DNA from: Streptomyces sp. NBC_01232
GTDB taxonomy: Bacteria; Actinomycetota; Actinomycetes; Streptomycetales; Streptomycetaceae
Direction of reading: 5' to 3'
Assembly (NCBI RefSeq): GCF_035989885.1
Contig: NZ_CP108518.1
Span: 1,488,001-1,552,000 of the forward strand
Length of the DNA stretch: 64,000 nt
Part shown: in pieces, positions 9,176 through 18,593 of the stretch
Layout: every line of letters begins with the position of its first letter
Position numbering within the stretch: position 1 is the first letter of the stretch
Notes under the pieces: model-generated
The model's database searches: none
Seen by the model: only the letters and a program-made list of their open reading frames with translations
What the model was told of the DNA's origin: nothing
Program-made: the position numbers and the translations under genes

Positions 9176-9722
9176 AAATGCCGTCGGCACCCCAGGGGGT
9201 CTTGCGGATGGCACGCCGCAGGCGACGGGCTCGCAGGCCCGTCACGCGATCCGCGTACACCGTCCCGTCGAGGTGGTCGCACTCGTGCTGCAGGCACCGC
9301 GCGAAGAAACCGGTGCCCGAGATCCGGACGGCCGCCCCGTCGGAGGTGACTCCCTCCACCACCGCGTGGTCGAAGCGGAGCGTGCCCGCCTCCAGCCCCG
9401 GCAGGGACAGGCAGCCCTCCGGCCCCAGGAACTCGTCCCCGTCGGCCGACACCAGCCGCGGGTTGACGATGTGCCCGACGTGGCGGACGTCCTCGTCGTC
9501 GGGGCAGTCGTAGACGAACACCCGCTGTCCGACGCCGATCTGGTTCGCGGCGAGCCCGACGCCCTCGGCGGCGTACATCGTGGCGAACATGTCCTCGATG
9601 AGCCGGTCGAGATCCGGGCCGAATTCGGTGACCTCCGCGCACGCGGAGTGGAGCACGGGATCACCCAGCAGGCTCATGGTGCGGACGAGGCCGGTGGTAC
9701 CGGGGATGGGGCGCTGTCGCAT
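9156..9722 (-). CDS. def: Peptide deformylase
   Basis: The protein has 188 residues and removes the N-terminal formyl group from nascent proteins. All three family motifs are present: GVGLAANQ (54-61), EGCLSLPG (C104) and HECDH (H146, E147, H150), giving a complete metal site and catalytic glutamate. The start is the ATG at 9722. The protein extends past the enzyme core, and its last residues GISGLAGV are encoded by a common Streptomyces intergenic repeat, so the C-terminus looks recently acquired. It is divergent from murT. It may be a second copy of an essential housekeeping enzyme; that cannot be told from this window. Confidence 0.95.
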   Translation of the reverse strand: MRQRPIPGTTGLVRTMSLLGDPVLHSACAEVTEFGPDLDRLIEDMFATMYAAEGVGLAANQIGVGQRVFVYDCPDDEDVRHVGHIVNPRLVSADGDEFLGPEGCLSLPGLEAGTLRFDHAVVEGVTSDGAAVRISGTGFFARCLQHECDHLDGTVYADRVTGLRARRLRRAIRKTPWGADGISGLAGV

Positions 9723-9845
9723 GACCGTAAGCCTACGACGGGCGACTATATGAGGAGATCCGCGGCGGGGCGGGGGCGCCGCGGTCAAGGCTCCGGCCGG
9801 TACTGGATAGGCTGGGGCCGACCGACGCAAGGAGGACAAGGGACG

Positions 9846-11084
9846 ATGGCAGGCAACACGGAGCCGCTTTCGCCGCGGGCCAAGCTGGCCGTGACGGCGG
9901 GCAAGGCCGCGGCGGCGGTGTCGCGGGCCGCGGGACGCGGAAGCGGATCGGTGATCGGTGGCAAGGTCGCACTCAGGCTCGACCCCGATCTTCTCGGCGC
10001 GCTGGCGCAACATCTCGATGTCGTCCTCGTCTCCGCGACGAACGGCAAGACCACGACGACCCGGCTGATCGCGGAGGCCCTGCGGGCCAGCGGTCCGGTC
10101 GTCTCCAACGCCCTCGGCGCCAACATGCCGGCCGGCATCACCTCCGCGCTGGCCGGCGGCTCGGACGCCAAGTACGGCGTCATCGAGGTCGACGAGAAGT
10201 ACCTGGCCGGAGTGGCCCGGGACGTCACCCCCAAGGTGATCGCCCTGCTCAACCTCTCCCGCGACCAGCTGGACCGCGCCGCCGAGACCCGCATGCTCGC
10301 GGAGAAGTGGCGCGAGGGGCTCCAGGGCTCCAAGGCGGTCATCGTCGCCAACTGCGACGACCCGCTGATCGTGTGGTCCGCCTCCTCCTCCCAGAACGTG
10401 GTGTGGGTCGCGGCCGGCCAGGAGTGGAAGGACGACGCCTGGTCGTGCCCCTCCTGCGGTGGCGTCATGCAGCGCCCGGGCGACGACTGGTTCTGCGGCG
10501 AGTGCGGCTTCCGTCGCCCGACCCCGACCTGGGTGCTCTCCGGCGACCACGTCCTGGACCCGCACGGCAGCGCCTGGCCGATCCACCTCCAGCTGCCGGG
10601 CCGCGCCAACAAGGCGAACGCGGCCACCTCGGCCGCCGTCGCCGCCGTCTTCGGCGTTCCGCCGCAGGTCGCGCTGGAACGGATGTACCAGGTGCAGGCC
10701 GTCGCCGGCCGCTACGACGTGGTGAGCTTCCAGGGCCGTGAGCTGCGGCTGCTGCTCGCGAAGAACCCGGCGGGCTGGCTCGAAACGTTTTCGCTGATCG
10801 ATCCGCCGCCGACGCCGGTGATCCTCTCGGTGAACGCGCGCGGCGCCGACGGCACCGACACCTCCTGGCTGTGGGACGTGGACTACCCGCGCCTCGCCGG
10901 TCACCCGATCTTCGTGATCGGTGACCGCAAGCTGGACCTCGCGGTCCGCCTCGAGGTCGCCGGCCTGGACTTCCGGGTGTGCGAGAGCCTCGACGAGGCC
11001 GTGCAGCTCGCGCCGCCCGGACAGATCGAGCTGATCGCCAACTACACCGCCTTCCAGGACGTGCGCCGCCGCGTCGGCAACTAG
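9846..11084 (+). CDS. murT: Lipid II isoglutaminyl synthase, MurT subunit
   Basis: The protein has 412 residues. With GatD it amidates D-glutamate of lipid II to D-isoglutamine in the cytoplasm. It has a Mur-ligase central domain with ATP loop SATNGKTTTT (63-72), the ligase motif region VDEKYL...LLNLSRDQLDR, and the MurT-specific zinc ribbon CPSCGG...CGECG (about 204-224). The C-terminal domain contains NARGADGTDTSWLWDVD, with the Asp that activates the GatD-supplied ammonia step in this family. AAGGAGG precedes the ATG at 9846. gatD follows after 19 nt, so the two subunits are co-transcribed. Confidence 0.95.
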   Translation: MAGNTEPLSPRAKLAVTAGKAAAAVSRAAGRGSGSVIGGKVALRLDPDLLGALAQHLDVVLVSATNGKTTTTRLIAEALRASGPVVSNALGANMPAGITSALAGGSDAKYGVIEVDEKYLAGVARDVTPKVIALLNLSRDQLDRAAETRMLAEKWREGLQGSKAVIVANCDDPLIVWSASSSQNVVWVAAGQEWKDDAWSCPSCGGVMQRPGDDWFCGECGFRRPTPTWVLSGDHVLDPHGSAWPIHLQLPGRANKANAATSAAVAAVFGVPPQVALERMYQVQAVAGRYDVVSFQGRELRLLLAKNPAGWLETFSLIDPPPTPVILSVNARGADGTDTSWLWDVDYPRLAGHPIFVIGDRKLDLAVRLEVAGLDFRVCESLDEAVQLAPPGQIELIANYTAFQDVRRRVGN

Positions 11085-11103
11085 TACCCATAAGGACAAG
11101 AGC

Positions 11104-11832
11104 ATGAGCGACAACAGCCTGCGTCTGGTGTGGGTCTACCCCGACCTGCTGAGCACGTACGGAGACCAGGGCAACGCCCTCGTGGTGGAACGCCGGGCGC
11201 GCCAGCGCGGCCTGGACGTGCAGCGCGTGGACGTGCGCAGCGACCAGCCGATCCCCACCTCGGGCGACATCTACCTGATCGGTGGCGGCGAGGACCGTCC
11301 GCAGCGCCTGGCCGCGGAGCGCCTGCTGCGCGACGGCGGTCTGGAGCGTGCCGTCTCGAACGGGGCGATCGTCTTCTCCGTCTGCGCCGGGTACCAGATC
11401 CTCGGCAAGGAATTCGTCAACGACCAGGGGCAGCGCCAGGAGGGGCTCGGCCTGCTGGACGTCGTCACCGTGCGCGGTGAGGGCGAGCGGTGCGTCGGCG
11501 ACGTCCTCGCGGACATCGACCCCCGTCTGAACCTGCCGCAGCTGACGGGCTTCGAGAACCACCAGGGCGTGACCCACCTCGGCCCGACGGCCAGGCCGTT
11601 CGCCCGGGTGTCCATGGGCCGTGGCAACGGCACCGGTGACGGCACCGAAGGCGCGTACAACGACACGGTGTTCGGCACCTACATGCACGGCCCCGTGATG
11701 GCCCGCAACCCGCAGATCGCGGACCTGCTGCTGAAGCTGGCCCTCGATGTGAACGCGCTGCCGGCCATAGACGACCGGTGGTACGAGGCGCTGCGCGCGG
11801 AGCGCATCGCCGCCGCGACGCAGCCCGCGTAG
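11104..11832 (+). CDS. gatD: Lipid II isoglutaminyl synthase, glutaminase subunit GatD
   Basis: The protein has 242 residues and is a class I-like CobB/CobQ glutamine amidotransferase that releases ammonia for MurT. Nucleophile C94 is in FSVCAGYQILG, and H195 is in GTYMHGP, the expected second catalytic residue. The conserved N-terminal YPDLLSTYGDQGN is typical of GatD. It is 19 nt downstream of murT. A strong hairpin 45 nt past its stop separates it from pfkA. Confidence 0.95.
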   Translation: MSDNSLRLVWVYPDLLSTYGDQGNALVVERRARQRGLDVQRVDVRSDQPIPTSGDIYLIGGGEDRPQRLAAERLLRDGGLERAVSNGAIVFSVCAGYQILGKEFVNDQGQRQEGLGLLDVVTVRGEGERCVGDVLADIDPRLNLPQLTGFENHQGVTHLGPTARPFARVSMGRGNGTGDGTEGAYNDTVFGTYMHGPVMARNPQIADLLLKLALDVNALPAIDDRWYEALRAERIAAATQPA

Positions 11833-11876
11833 CACCCTCCGGACCGCTCATCGGGGCGGCCCCGCAATCATGTGTT

Positions 11877-11908
11877 CGGCCCGGTTTTCCCTAGGGGGAA
11901 CCGGGCCG
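11877..11908 (+). terminator. Terminator after murT-gatD
   Basis: A perfect 10-bp inverted repeat, CGGCCCGGTT / AACCGGGCCG, extends inward through G.U and C.G pairs (TTCCC / GGGGG) to leave a minimal loop. No U-tract follows, as is usual for Streptomyces terminators. Confidence 0.7.
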
Positions 11909-12047
11909 ACGTGGTTTCGTACGACGAGTACGACCAGCATGTGGAGGATGGTTCAGTCCACCGCTCCGGCGCTTGTAGGGTGGCCGTAGTTCCAACCGGA
12001 CGACGTGGTCCGGTCGTCGGCCCACGTTGCAAAGGTCCGTTCCTGCC

Positions 12048-13073
12048 ATGCGCATAGGTGTGCTCACTTCCGGTGGCGACTGCCCCGGTCTCAACGCCGT
12101 CATCCGCTCCGTCGTGCACCGTGCCGTGGTCGACCACGGCGATGAGGTGATCGGCTTCCACGACGGCTGGAAGGGCCTGCTGGAGGCGGACTACCGCAAG
12201 CTCGACCTCGACGCCGTCGGCGGCATCCTCGCCCGCGGCGGCACCATCCTCGGCTCCTCCCGGGTCCAGCCTGCGCACCTGCGCGACGGTGTGGAGCGCG
12301 CCCGCGGCCACGTCGCGGACCTCGGCCTCGACGCGATCATCCCGATCGGCGGCGAGGGCACCCTGAAGGCCGCGAACCTGCTCTCCGAGGCCGGTCTGCC
12401 GATCGTCGGCGTCCCGAAGACCATCGACAACGACATCGCCTCCACCGACGTCACCTTCGGCTTCGACACCGCCGTCGGGGTCGCCACGGAGGCGCTGGAC
12501 CGGCTGAAGACCACCGCCGAGTCCCACCAGCGCGTGATGGTCGTGGAGGTCATGGGCCGCCACACCGGCTGGATCGCCCTGCACTCGGGCATGGCGGCGG
12601 GCGCGCACGCGATCGTCGTCCCGGAGCGCCCCTTCGACATCGACGAGCTGACGGCGATCGTCGGCGAGCGGTTCTCCGCGGGCAAGCGGTTCGCGATCGT
12701 CGTGGTGGCCGAGGGCGCCAAGCCCAGGCCCGGCTCGATGGACTTCGAGGAGCGCGGCAAGGACATCTACGGCCACGAGCGGTTCGCCGGCATCGGCAAC
12801 CTGCTCGCCGTGGAACTGGAGAACCGCCTGGGCAAGGAGGCCCGTCCGGTGATCCTGGGCCACGTCCAGCGCGGCGGCACGCCGACCGCGTACGACCGGG
12901 TGCTCGCCACCCGCTTCGGCTGGCACGCGGTGGAGGCTGCGCACCGGGGCGAGTTCGGCATGCTGACCGCGCTGCGCGGGACGGACATCGTGATGGTGCC
13001 CCTCTCCGAGGCCACCTCGACCCTCAAGACGGTTCCGGCCGAGCGGTACGACGAGGCGCAGACCGTTCTCTGA
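12048..13073 (+). CDS. pfkA: 6-phosphofructokinase
   Basis: The protein has 341 residues, the normal size for actinobacterial ATP-dependent PFK. It phosphorylates fructose 6-phosphate in glycolysis. Motifs seen are TSGGDCPGLN near the start, IPIGGEGTLKAAN (GGEGT in place of the GGDGS of E. coli; the Gly after the acid residue favours ATP over pyrophosphate), VPKTIDNDI with the catalytic TIDND segment, GFDTAVGVATEALDRL, VEVMGRHTGWIA and HVQRGGTPTAYDR. The ATG at 12048 begins the conserved MRIGVLTSGG; an in-frame ATG at 12027 adds residues outside the family. Transcription is insulated by hairpins on both sides. Confidence 0.95.
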   Translation: MRIGVLTSGGDCPGLNAVIRSVVHRAVVDHGDEVIGFHDGWKGLLEADYRKLDLDAVGGILARGGTILGSSRVQPAHLRDGVERARGHVADLGLDAIIPIGGEGTLKAANLLSEAGLPIVGVPKTIDNDIASTDVTFGFDTAVGVATEALDRLKTTAESHQRVMVVEVMGRHTGWIALHSGMAAGAHAIVVPERPFDIDELTAIVGERFSAGKRFAIVVVAEGAKPRPGSMDFEERGKDIYGHERFAGIGNLLAVELENRLGKEARPVILGHVQRGGTPTAYDRVLATRFGWHAVEAAHRGEFGMLTALRGTDIVMVPLSEATSTLKTVPAERYDEAQTVL

Positions 13074-13103
13074 CGTCCCTGTTCTGCGCCCCTTTTGTCC
13101 TGG

Positions 13104-13137
13104 GCCGCCCCCGCGCGCAAGAGCGCTCGGGGGCGGC
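13104..13137 (+). terminator. Terminator after pfkA
   Basis: A 10-bp inverted repeat GCCGCCCCCG / CGGGGGCGGC with a 14-nt loop, 30 nt past the pfkA stop. Confidence 0.65.
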
Positions 13138-13175
13138 ACTAATGTGGTGGGGCACCACATCAAGGGAGTGAACAG

Positions 13176-14132
13176 ATGGATCACAGCGGGCACGGCATGG
13201 ACATGAACATGGACTTGCCGCCGTTCACTCTCGGGCGTGGTCTGGAGTTCTCCTTCGACGCCTTCTTCCTGTTCGCCTCCCTGGCCGGGCTCGCCCTCTA
13301 CGCGTGGGGCGTGCTGCGGCTGCGCCGGCGCGGGGACTCCTGGCCGCCGGGCCGGACCATCGCCTTCACGGCGGGCGTGCTGACCGTGATCCTCGTGATG
13401 TGCACCAAGCTGAACGACTACGGCATGGTCATGTTCAGCGTGCACATGGTCCAGCACATGGTGATCAGCATGGTCACCCCGATCCTGGTGCTGCTGGGTG
13501 CTCCGGTGACGCTGGCCCTGCGTGCGCTGCCGCCGGCCGCCCGCGGCTCCAAGGGGCCGCGCGAGCTGCTGCTGATGCTGCTCCACAGCCGGTACATGAA
13601 GGTGGTCACCCACCCCGCGTTCACGATCCCGATGTTCATCGCGAGCCTGTACGCGCTGTACTTCACGCCGCTCTTCGACTTCCTGATGGAGAGCCGCACG
13701 GGGCACATCGCGATGATGGTCCACTTCCTCGCGGTCGGCCTGATCTTCTTCTGGCCGATCATGGGCATCGACCCGGGTCCGCACCGGCCGGGTTATGTGA
13801 TGCGGATGCTGGAGCTGTTCGCGGGGATGCCCTTCCACGCGTTCTTCGGCATCGCCCTGATGATGGCCAGCCAGCCGATGATCAAGACGTACGCGAACCC
13901 TCCGGCGTCGCTCGGCATCGACCCGCTGCTCGACCAGCAGTGGGGCGGCGGCATCGCCTGGGCCTTCAGCGAGATCCCCTCGGTGCTGGTCCTGATCGCC
14001 CTGGTGTACCAGTGGTACCACTCCGAGCAGCGGGCCGCACGACGGTCCGACCGCGCCGAGGACCGCAACGGCGACAAGGAGCTGGAGGCGTACAACTCGT
14101 ATCTCGCCTCGCTCCAAGCGCGTGGCCAGTAG
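13176..14132 (+). CDS. CtaG-like cytochrome c oxidase assembly protein
   Basis: The protein has 318 residues and is an integral membrane protein of the caa3_CtaG family, linked to copper supply or assembly of cytochrome c oxidase. The N-terminus is His/Met-rich (MDHSGHGMDMNMD), a probable copper-binding stretch. About seven hydrophobic helices follow, with the family motifs FSVHMVQHMVISMVTPILVLLGAP, HPAFTIPMFIASLYALYFTPL, MVHFLAVGLIFFWPIMGIDP and FHAFFGIALMM. A charged cytoplasmic tail follows residue 290. GGGAG lies upstream of the ATG. The biochemical role is inferred from family membership. Confidence 0.9.
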   Translation: MDHSGHGMDMNMDLPPFTLGRGLEFSFDAFFLFASLAGLALYAWGVLRLRRRGDSWPPGRTIAFTAGVLTVILVMCTKLNDYGMVMFSVHMVQHMVISMVTPILVLLGAPVTLALRALPPAARGSKGPRELLLMLLHSRYMKVVTHPAFTIPMFIASLYALYFTPLFDFLMESRTGHIAMMVHFLAVGLIFFWPIMGIDPGPHRPGYVMRMLELFAGMPFHAFFGIALMMASQPMIKTYANPPASLGIDPLLDQQWGGGIAWAFSEIPSVLVLIALVYQWYHSEQRAARRSDRAEDRNGDKELEAYNSYLASLQARGQ

Positions 14133-14164
14133 CGCGATCCCGCCTTCGCGCGCCACCATGGGGC

Positions 14165-14323
14165 ATGACCGGATCCGTTAAGGCGATGGCCGTCATGACC
14201 TTCGCCGCACTGGTGGCCGTAGCCGCGTACTCCGTGGCCCTCGGCAGCAACGGCTGGCTGTGGTTCGGCTGGGTGGTGCTGGGGCTGCTGACCGCCGGGA
14301 TGGCCGCTTCGCGCAATGTCTGA
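14165..14323 (+). CDS. Small membrane protein, unknown function
   Basis: The protein has 52 residues from an ATG at 14165. It carries two hydrophobic helices, MAVMTFAALVAVAAYSVALG (about 8-27) and WLWFGWVVLGLLTAGMAA (about 31-48), and little else. No good Shine-Dalgarno is seen, so the start is uncertain. It follows the CtaG-like gene by 32 nt on the same strand and may be co-transcribed. Function unknown. Confidence 0.6.
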   Translation: MTGSVKAMAVMTFAALVAVAAYSVALGSNGWLWFGWVVLGLLTAGMAASRNV

Positions 14324-14407
14324 GCAAGGTCTCGTCCGCCCCCTGCATCCCGCGACTCACCGTCCGTAAAATGGCGGTGACAACGGGATATCGACAGGAG
14401 CGGCCTG

Positions 14408-15118
14408 GTGTTCTACCACTTGCTCAAGCACGTGTTGCTCGGTCCCATGCTGCGGCTGCTGTTCAGACCCAGGATCGAGGGCCTGGAGAACATCCCGGCC
14501 GAGGGCGCCGCGATCGTCGCGGGCAACCACCTGTCGTTCTCGGACCACTTCCTGATGCCCGCGATCCTCAAGCGCCGGATCACCTTCCTGGCGAAGGCCG
14601 AATACTTCACCGGCCCCGGGGTCAAGGGCCGGCTCACCGCCTTCTTCTTCCGCAGCGCCGGGCAGATCCCGGTGGACCGGTCGGGCAAGGACGCCGGACA
14701 GGCCGCGCTGCGCGAGGGGCTGGGAGTGCTGGCCAAGGACGAGCTGCTGGGCATCTATCCGGAGGGTACGCGCTCGCACGACGGCCGGCTCTACAAGGGC
14801 AAGGTGGGTGTGGCCGCGATGGCCCTGGGCGCCGGGGTGCCCGTCGTGCCCTGCGCGATGGTCGGCACCTTCGAGATCCAGCCGCCCGGGAAGAAGATCC
14901 CGAAGATCCGGCGGGTGACGATCCGCTTCGGTGAGCCGCTGGACTTCTCCCGGTACGCCGGGATGGAGGGCGAACGGGCCGTCCTGCGGGCGGTGACCGA
15001 CGAGATCATGTACGCGATCCTCGGACTCTCCGGCCAGGAGTACGTCGACCGGTACGCCGGCGAGGTCAAGGCCGAGGAGGAGGAACAGCGGAAGAAGGCC
15101 CGGCGCTCCGCGCGCTGA
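14408..15118 (+). CDS. plsC: 1-acyl-sn-glycerol-3-phosphate acyltransferase
   Basis: The protein has 236 residues and transfers an acyl chain to lysophosphatidic acid in phospholipid synthesis at the membrane. It carries the catalytic NHLSFSD (H41, D46), FFRSAGQIPVDRSG, and the substrate motif YPEGTRSHDG (119-121). The GTG at 14408 follows a GACAGGAG site. The C-terminal tail is Glu/Lys-rich. Streptomyces carry several PlsC paralogues, so the exact acyl acceptor is not certain. A perfect 15-bp hairpin ends the transcript and also serves the convergent peptidase gene. Confidence 0.88.
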   Translation: MFYHLLKHVLLGPMLRLLFRPRIEGLENIPAEGAAIVAGNHLSFSDHFLMPAILKRRITFLAKAEYFTGPGVKGRLTAFFFRSAGQIPVDRSGKDAGQAALREGLGVLAKDELLGIYPEGTRSHDGRLYKGKVGVAAMALGAGVPVVPCAMVGTFEIQPPGKKIPKIRRVTIRFGEPLDFSRYAGMEGERAVLRAVTDEIMYAILGLSGQEYVDRYAGEVKAEEEEQRKKARRSAR

Positions 15119-15136
15119 GCCTCCTCCCGCCCGTCC

Positions 15137-15172
15137 GCTCCCCGCCCGTCCTGCCAGGGACGGGCGGGGAGC
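15137..15172. terminator. Bidirectional terminator
   Basis: A perfect 15-bp stem (GCTCCCCGCCCGTCC / GGACGGGCGGGGAGC) with a 6-nt loop lies between the convergent plsC and tripeptidyl aminopeptidase genes. Confidence 0.8.
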
Positions 15173-15188
15173 TCCGTCCCGACAGGGC

Positions 15189-16868
15189 CTAGCGGACGGA
15201 GGGGAGCTCCTGCGGCGCCGGGAAGACCGGGGGTCCGGCCGGGGCGTCGGACGACAGCGACTTCGCCGCGGCCGGGGCCGGGGCCACCGGGGTGGCGTGC
15301 GGGTCGCACGTCACGTCCTTGGCGTCGACCTTGCCGGTGAGCAGGTAGGCGTCCACCCGGCTGTTGATGCAGGGGTTCAGCAGGCTGGTGACACCGTGCG
15401 AGCCGGCGTTCTTCTCGGTGATCAGACGCGAGCCGGCGAGGCGGCGGTGCAGCTCGACCGCGCCCTTGTACGGCGTGGCCGCGTCCCGCTCGGACTGGAC
15501 GATCAGCACCGGGGGCAGCCCGCGCTTGGCGCCGACGGCGATCGGGGTGCTCTGCTTGGACTTCCAGGTCGCGCAGGGCAGGTTCATCCACGCGTTGGAC
15601 CAGGTCAGGAACGGGTACTTCTGGTGCAGCTTGGTGTTGTCCCGGTCCCACTTGGACCAGCTGGTGGGCCACTTGGCGTCGGCGCACTCGACGGCGGTGT
15701 AGACGGCGTTGCCGTTCTCCGAGGACGCGTTGCCCTTGACGTCCGTCATGTCCGGGGCGATGGCGTCGATGAGCGCCTGCTCGTCACCGGCGGCCCAGGC
15801 GGCGAAGGTCTGGGCGACGGGCACCCAGGAGGAGTCGTAGTACGGGGCGCCCTGGAAGAAGCCGATGAGCTCGGCCGGTCCGACGATCCCGCCGAGCGGG
15901 TTGGCCTTGGCCTTGGCGCGCAGCTCCTGCCACTTGGCCTCGACCTTGGCGCGGGTGTTTCCGAGGTGGAACACCGCGTCGTTCTTGGCGACCCAGTCCT
16001 GCCAGTCGTTCCAGCGCATCTGGAAGGCGACGTCCTGGCCGAGGTTGGCCTCGTACCAGATGTTGTCCTGCGACGGGTCCACCACGCTGTCGACGATCAT
16101 GCGGCGCACATGGGTCGGGAAGAGGGTCGCGTAGACCCCGCCCAGGTAGGTGCCGTAGGAGACGCCGAGGAAGTTCAGCTTGGACTCGCCGAGGCCGGCG
16201 CGGACGACGTCGAGGTCGCGCGCGGTGTTCGGCGTGGTCATGTGCGGCAGCATCTCGCCGCTGCGCTCCTTGCAGCCGTCCGCGTACTCGGCGGCGAGCT
16301 TGCGCTGGGCGCGCTTGTCGGCCTCGGAGTCCGGGACCGGGTCGGCCTTGGGGGCCTTGACGAACTCCTGCGGGTCGATGCAGGAGATCGGCGCCGAGTG
16401 ACCGACACCGCGCGGGTCGAAGCCCACGAAGTCGTAGGCCTTGGACGCATTGACCCACAGCGGGCTCTTGGTGGTGACGCGGCGCGGGAAGCGCATGCCG
16501 GAACCGCCGGGGCCGCCGGGGTTGTAGACGAGCGCGCCCTGGCGCTCCTCCTTGGTCCCCGTGCTGCCGATCCGGTCGACGGCGATGTCGATGGTCTTGC
16601 CGTACGGCTTCGCGTAGTCGAGCGGGACCTTCACCCAGCCGCACTGGATGGGCTTCTCCAGGCCCCAGTCGGCCGGGCAGTCCTTCCAGTCGATCCCGGT
16701 GCGGGCGGCGCGGGCGGCGGCGATCTGCACGCCCAGGGCCTCCGGCAGCCTGATGTCGTGGTCGGCGGAGGCGGAGGCCGCCACGGCCGGCGGGGCCAGC
16801 AGCAGGCTCGCCGCGAGCGTTCCGGTGATCAGTGTGGCGGCGCTCGCCAGCGCCGCGTTGCGTATCAC
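15189..16868 (-). CDS. Secreted tripeptidyl aminopeptidase-type alpha/beta hydrolase
   Basis: The protein has 559 residues from a GTG at 16868. A Sec signal peptide covers residues 1-31 (ATLITGTLAASLLLAPPAVA-AS). The alpha/beta hydrolase core has oxyanion segment NPGGPGGSG (116-124), GFDPRGVGHS, nucleophile elbow GVSYGT (S238), acid QSERDAATP and histidine NAGSHGVTS near 497. A TAP-like C-terminal domain holds the last two. This is the layout of the Streptomyces Slp/Tap peptidases that remove tripeptides from secreted proteins. Paired cysteines in DCPADWG/IQCGW and in SCIDP/DGCK suggest disulphides. It is alone on its transcript. Confidence 0.9.
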   Translation of the reverse strand: MIRNAALASAATLITGTLAASLLLAPPAVAASASADHDIRLPEALGVQIAAARAARTGIDWKDCPADWGLEKPIQCGWVKVPLDYAKPYGKTIDIAVDRIGSTGTKEERQGALVYNPGGPGGSGMRFPRRVTTKSPLWVNASKAYDFVGFDPRGVGHSAPISCIDPQEFVKAPKADPVPDSEADKRAQRKLAAEYADGCKERSGEMLPHMTTPNTARDLDVVRAGLGESKLNFLGVSYGTYLGGVYATLFPTHVRRMIVDSVVDPSQDNIWYEANLGQDVAFQMRWNDWQDWVAKNDAVFHLGNTRAKVEAKWQELRAKAKANPLGGIVGPAELIGFFQGAPYYDSSWVPVAQTFAAWAAGDEQALIDAIAPDMTDVKGNASSENGNAVYTAVECADAKWPTSWSKWDRDNTKLHQKYPFLTWSNAWMNLPCATWKSKQSTPIAVGAKRGLPPVLIVQSERDAATPYKGAVELHRRLAGSRLITEKNAGSHGVTSLLNPCINSRVDAYLLTGKVDAKDVTCDPHATPVAPAPAAAKSLSSDAPAGPPVFPAPQELPSVR

Positions 16869-17059
16869 GTGGTTGTTCCCCCTGCGTCAGATGCCGCCGT
16901 GGGCGGCCTGGTTGGTCGGGTCGGTCGGATTCGGTCGTCGGGGTGCAGAGGGATCTTGTCTTCTGACCGGGACCCGGCGACAGGGCCGGATCGACTTCTT
17001 TGCCAACCCGATAACCGGAAAGGCGTGTACCGCTGAGCGGTGCCTGATGCGTCCCGCTT

Positions 17060-17878
17060 TCACCGGCCGTAGGTGCGGCAGGCCACGTCGAGCAGCTCGC
17101 GCACCCGCAGGGCGTCCGGGGCCAGGGCCGTCACGAGCACGGCGGGACCGGCCAGCGGTGTCACGGCGGCGAACTCCCCCAGGACCGCCGCCGCGGGCGG
17201 AGCCCCGGCGAAGGCGGGGTCCACGACGAGGAGTTGACCGAGGGCCCGGTGTCCGGCCAGGCCCGCCGGGCCGTCCCAGCCTCCGGGCGCGCCGGGGCCG
17301 CAGGCGAGCTCCTGGTCCAGCAGGGGACGCCCGCCACGGTCGACCGTGAGACGGCTGCGCAGCAGGCCCGGAACCTCCCCGGTGCGGCCCAGTACCTGCT
17401 CCTCGCGCAGCACCAGGCGTGCGGTGGGAGCCAGCCGGACGCGGGTGCGCACCCTCAGGTCGCTGCCGCGCACCGAGACCAGCGGCTCGGGCAGCCACCG
17501 CACCGACGCCTCGTCCTCCAGGGTGAGATGCACGTCGTAGCGTGCGGGCCTGCCCGACCGGCCGGGCAGGGCCAGCGTGGCCGCCGCCGAGGAGAGCGCG
17601 AGGTGCGCCCCGGGGCCGGCGGTGGCCTCGACGGTGAGGTGGTCCCCGCCGAGCGGGGCGCTCATCGCGCCGACCAGCACGACCCCGGCCCGGGCGGCCG
17701 AATCCGAGCGGGTGCGGCGCAGCGCGAGCGGGCCCTCCCCTGCGAGCAGTGGGAGGGCGGTGCCGCCCCGGCCGTCGGCCACGGCATGGATGCGGGCGGT
17801 GGCGCGCAGCCCGGCCAGGGGCACCAAAGGCGCCTGCTCGGTGTCCTCGGTGCTGGTGGTGCCGGTCGCGCCGCTCAC
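17060..17878 (-). CDS. ureD: Urease accessory protein UreD
   Basis: The protein has 272 residues and is last in the urease operon. UreD is the scaffold that binds apo-urease and recruits UreF and UreG for nickel insertion. Recognisable blocks are [40 protein letters not shown] and [20 protein letters not shown]. Its GTG at 17878 overlaps the UreG stop by 4 bp (GTGA), so translation is coupled. The sequence is Ala/Gly-rich and diverged, as usual for UreD. Confidence 0.88.
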   Translation of the reverse strand: MSGATGTTSTEDTEQAPLVPLAGLRATARIHAVADGRGGTALPLLAGEGPLALRRTRSDSAARAGVVLVGAMSAPLGGDHLTVEATAGPGAHLALSSAAATLALPGRSGRPARYDVHLTLEDEASVRWLPEPLVSVRGSDLRVRTRVRLAPTARLVLREEQVLGRTGEVPGLLRSRLTVDRGGRPLLDQELACGPGAPGGWDGPAGLAGHRALGQLLVVDPAFAGAPPAAAVLGEFAAVTPLAGPAVLVTALAPDALRVRELLDVACRTYGR

Positions 17879-18570
17879 CGCGTGGACCAGGCGGCGATCC
17901 GCTCGCGCACCCAGGCGGCCACCGGACCGACGCCCTCGGGGCCGCGCAGGGACTGGAAGGCGACGGGGAGTTCGCCGCGCTGTGCGGCGGCGTCGCGGGC
18001 CATCCGGTCGAGGTCGGAGCCGACGTGCGGGGCGAGGTCGGTCTTGTTGACGACGAGGAGGTCGGCGGTGGTGACGCCGGGGCCGCCCTTGCGGGGGATG
18101 TCGTCCCCGCCCGCCACGTCGATGACGAAGATCTGGGCGTCGACGAGTCCGCGGGAGAAGGTGGCGGTGAGGTTGTCCCCGCCGGACTCGACGAGGATCA
18201 GGTCCAGTCGGCCGTTCTCCCGGAAGGCGTCCTCCAGTTCCTCCACGGCCTCCAGGTTGGCGGAGATGTCGTCGCGGATGGCGGTGTGCGGGCAGGCGCC
18301 GGTCTCGACGGCGGTGATCCGCTCGGGCGGCAGGACGGCCTCGCGGAGCAGGAACTCGGCGTCCTCACGGGTGTAGATGTCGTTGGTGACGACGGCCATG
18401 GACAGTTCGGTGCGCAGCGCGCGGCACAGGGCGGCGACGGTGGCGGTCTTGCCGGAGCCGACGGGTCCGCCGAGTCCGATGCGCAGGGCCCGCCGGGTGC
18501 CGTCGGGCCGCAGGGGATCGGCGCTGCGCGTGTGCCGGTGGGGGTAGGTCACCGCGTGGTCGAGGTGCAT
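17875..18570 (-). CDS. ureG: Urease accessory GTPase UreG
   Basis: The protein has 231 residues and is a SIMIBI-class GTPase that powers nickel delivery to urease. P-loop GGPVGSGKT (about 35-43), [14 protein letters not shown], the nickel-binding [13 protein letters not shown] (CPH) and [13 protein letters not shown] guanine motif are all present. The His-containing N-terminus ([15 protein letters not shown]) is usual. AAGGAG precedes the ATG. It lies between ureF and ureD. Confidence 0.95.
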   Translation of the reverse strand: MHLDHAVTYPHRHTRSADPLRPDGTRRALRIGLGGPVGSGKTATVAALCRALRTELSMAVVTNDIYTREDAEFLLREAVLPPERITAVETGACPHTAIRDDISANLEAVEELEDAFRENGRLDLILVESGGDNLTATFSRGLVDAQIFVIDVAGGDDIPRKGGPGVTTADLLVVNKTDLAPHVGSDLDRMARDAAAQRGELPVAFQSLRGPEGVGPVAAWVRERIAAWSTR

Positions 18571-18593
18571 GGGGGGGTGTCTCCTTCGGGGGG

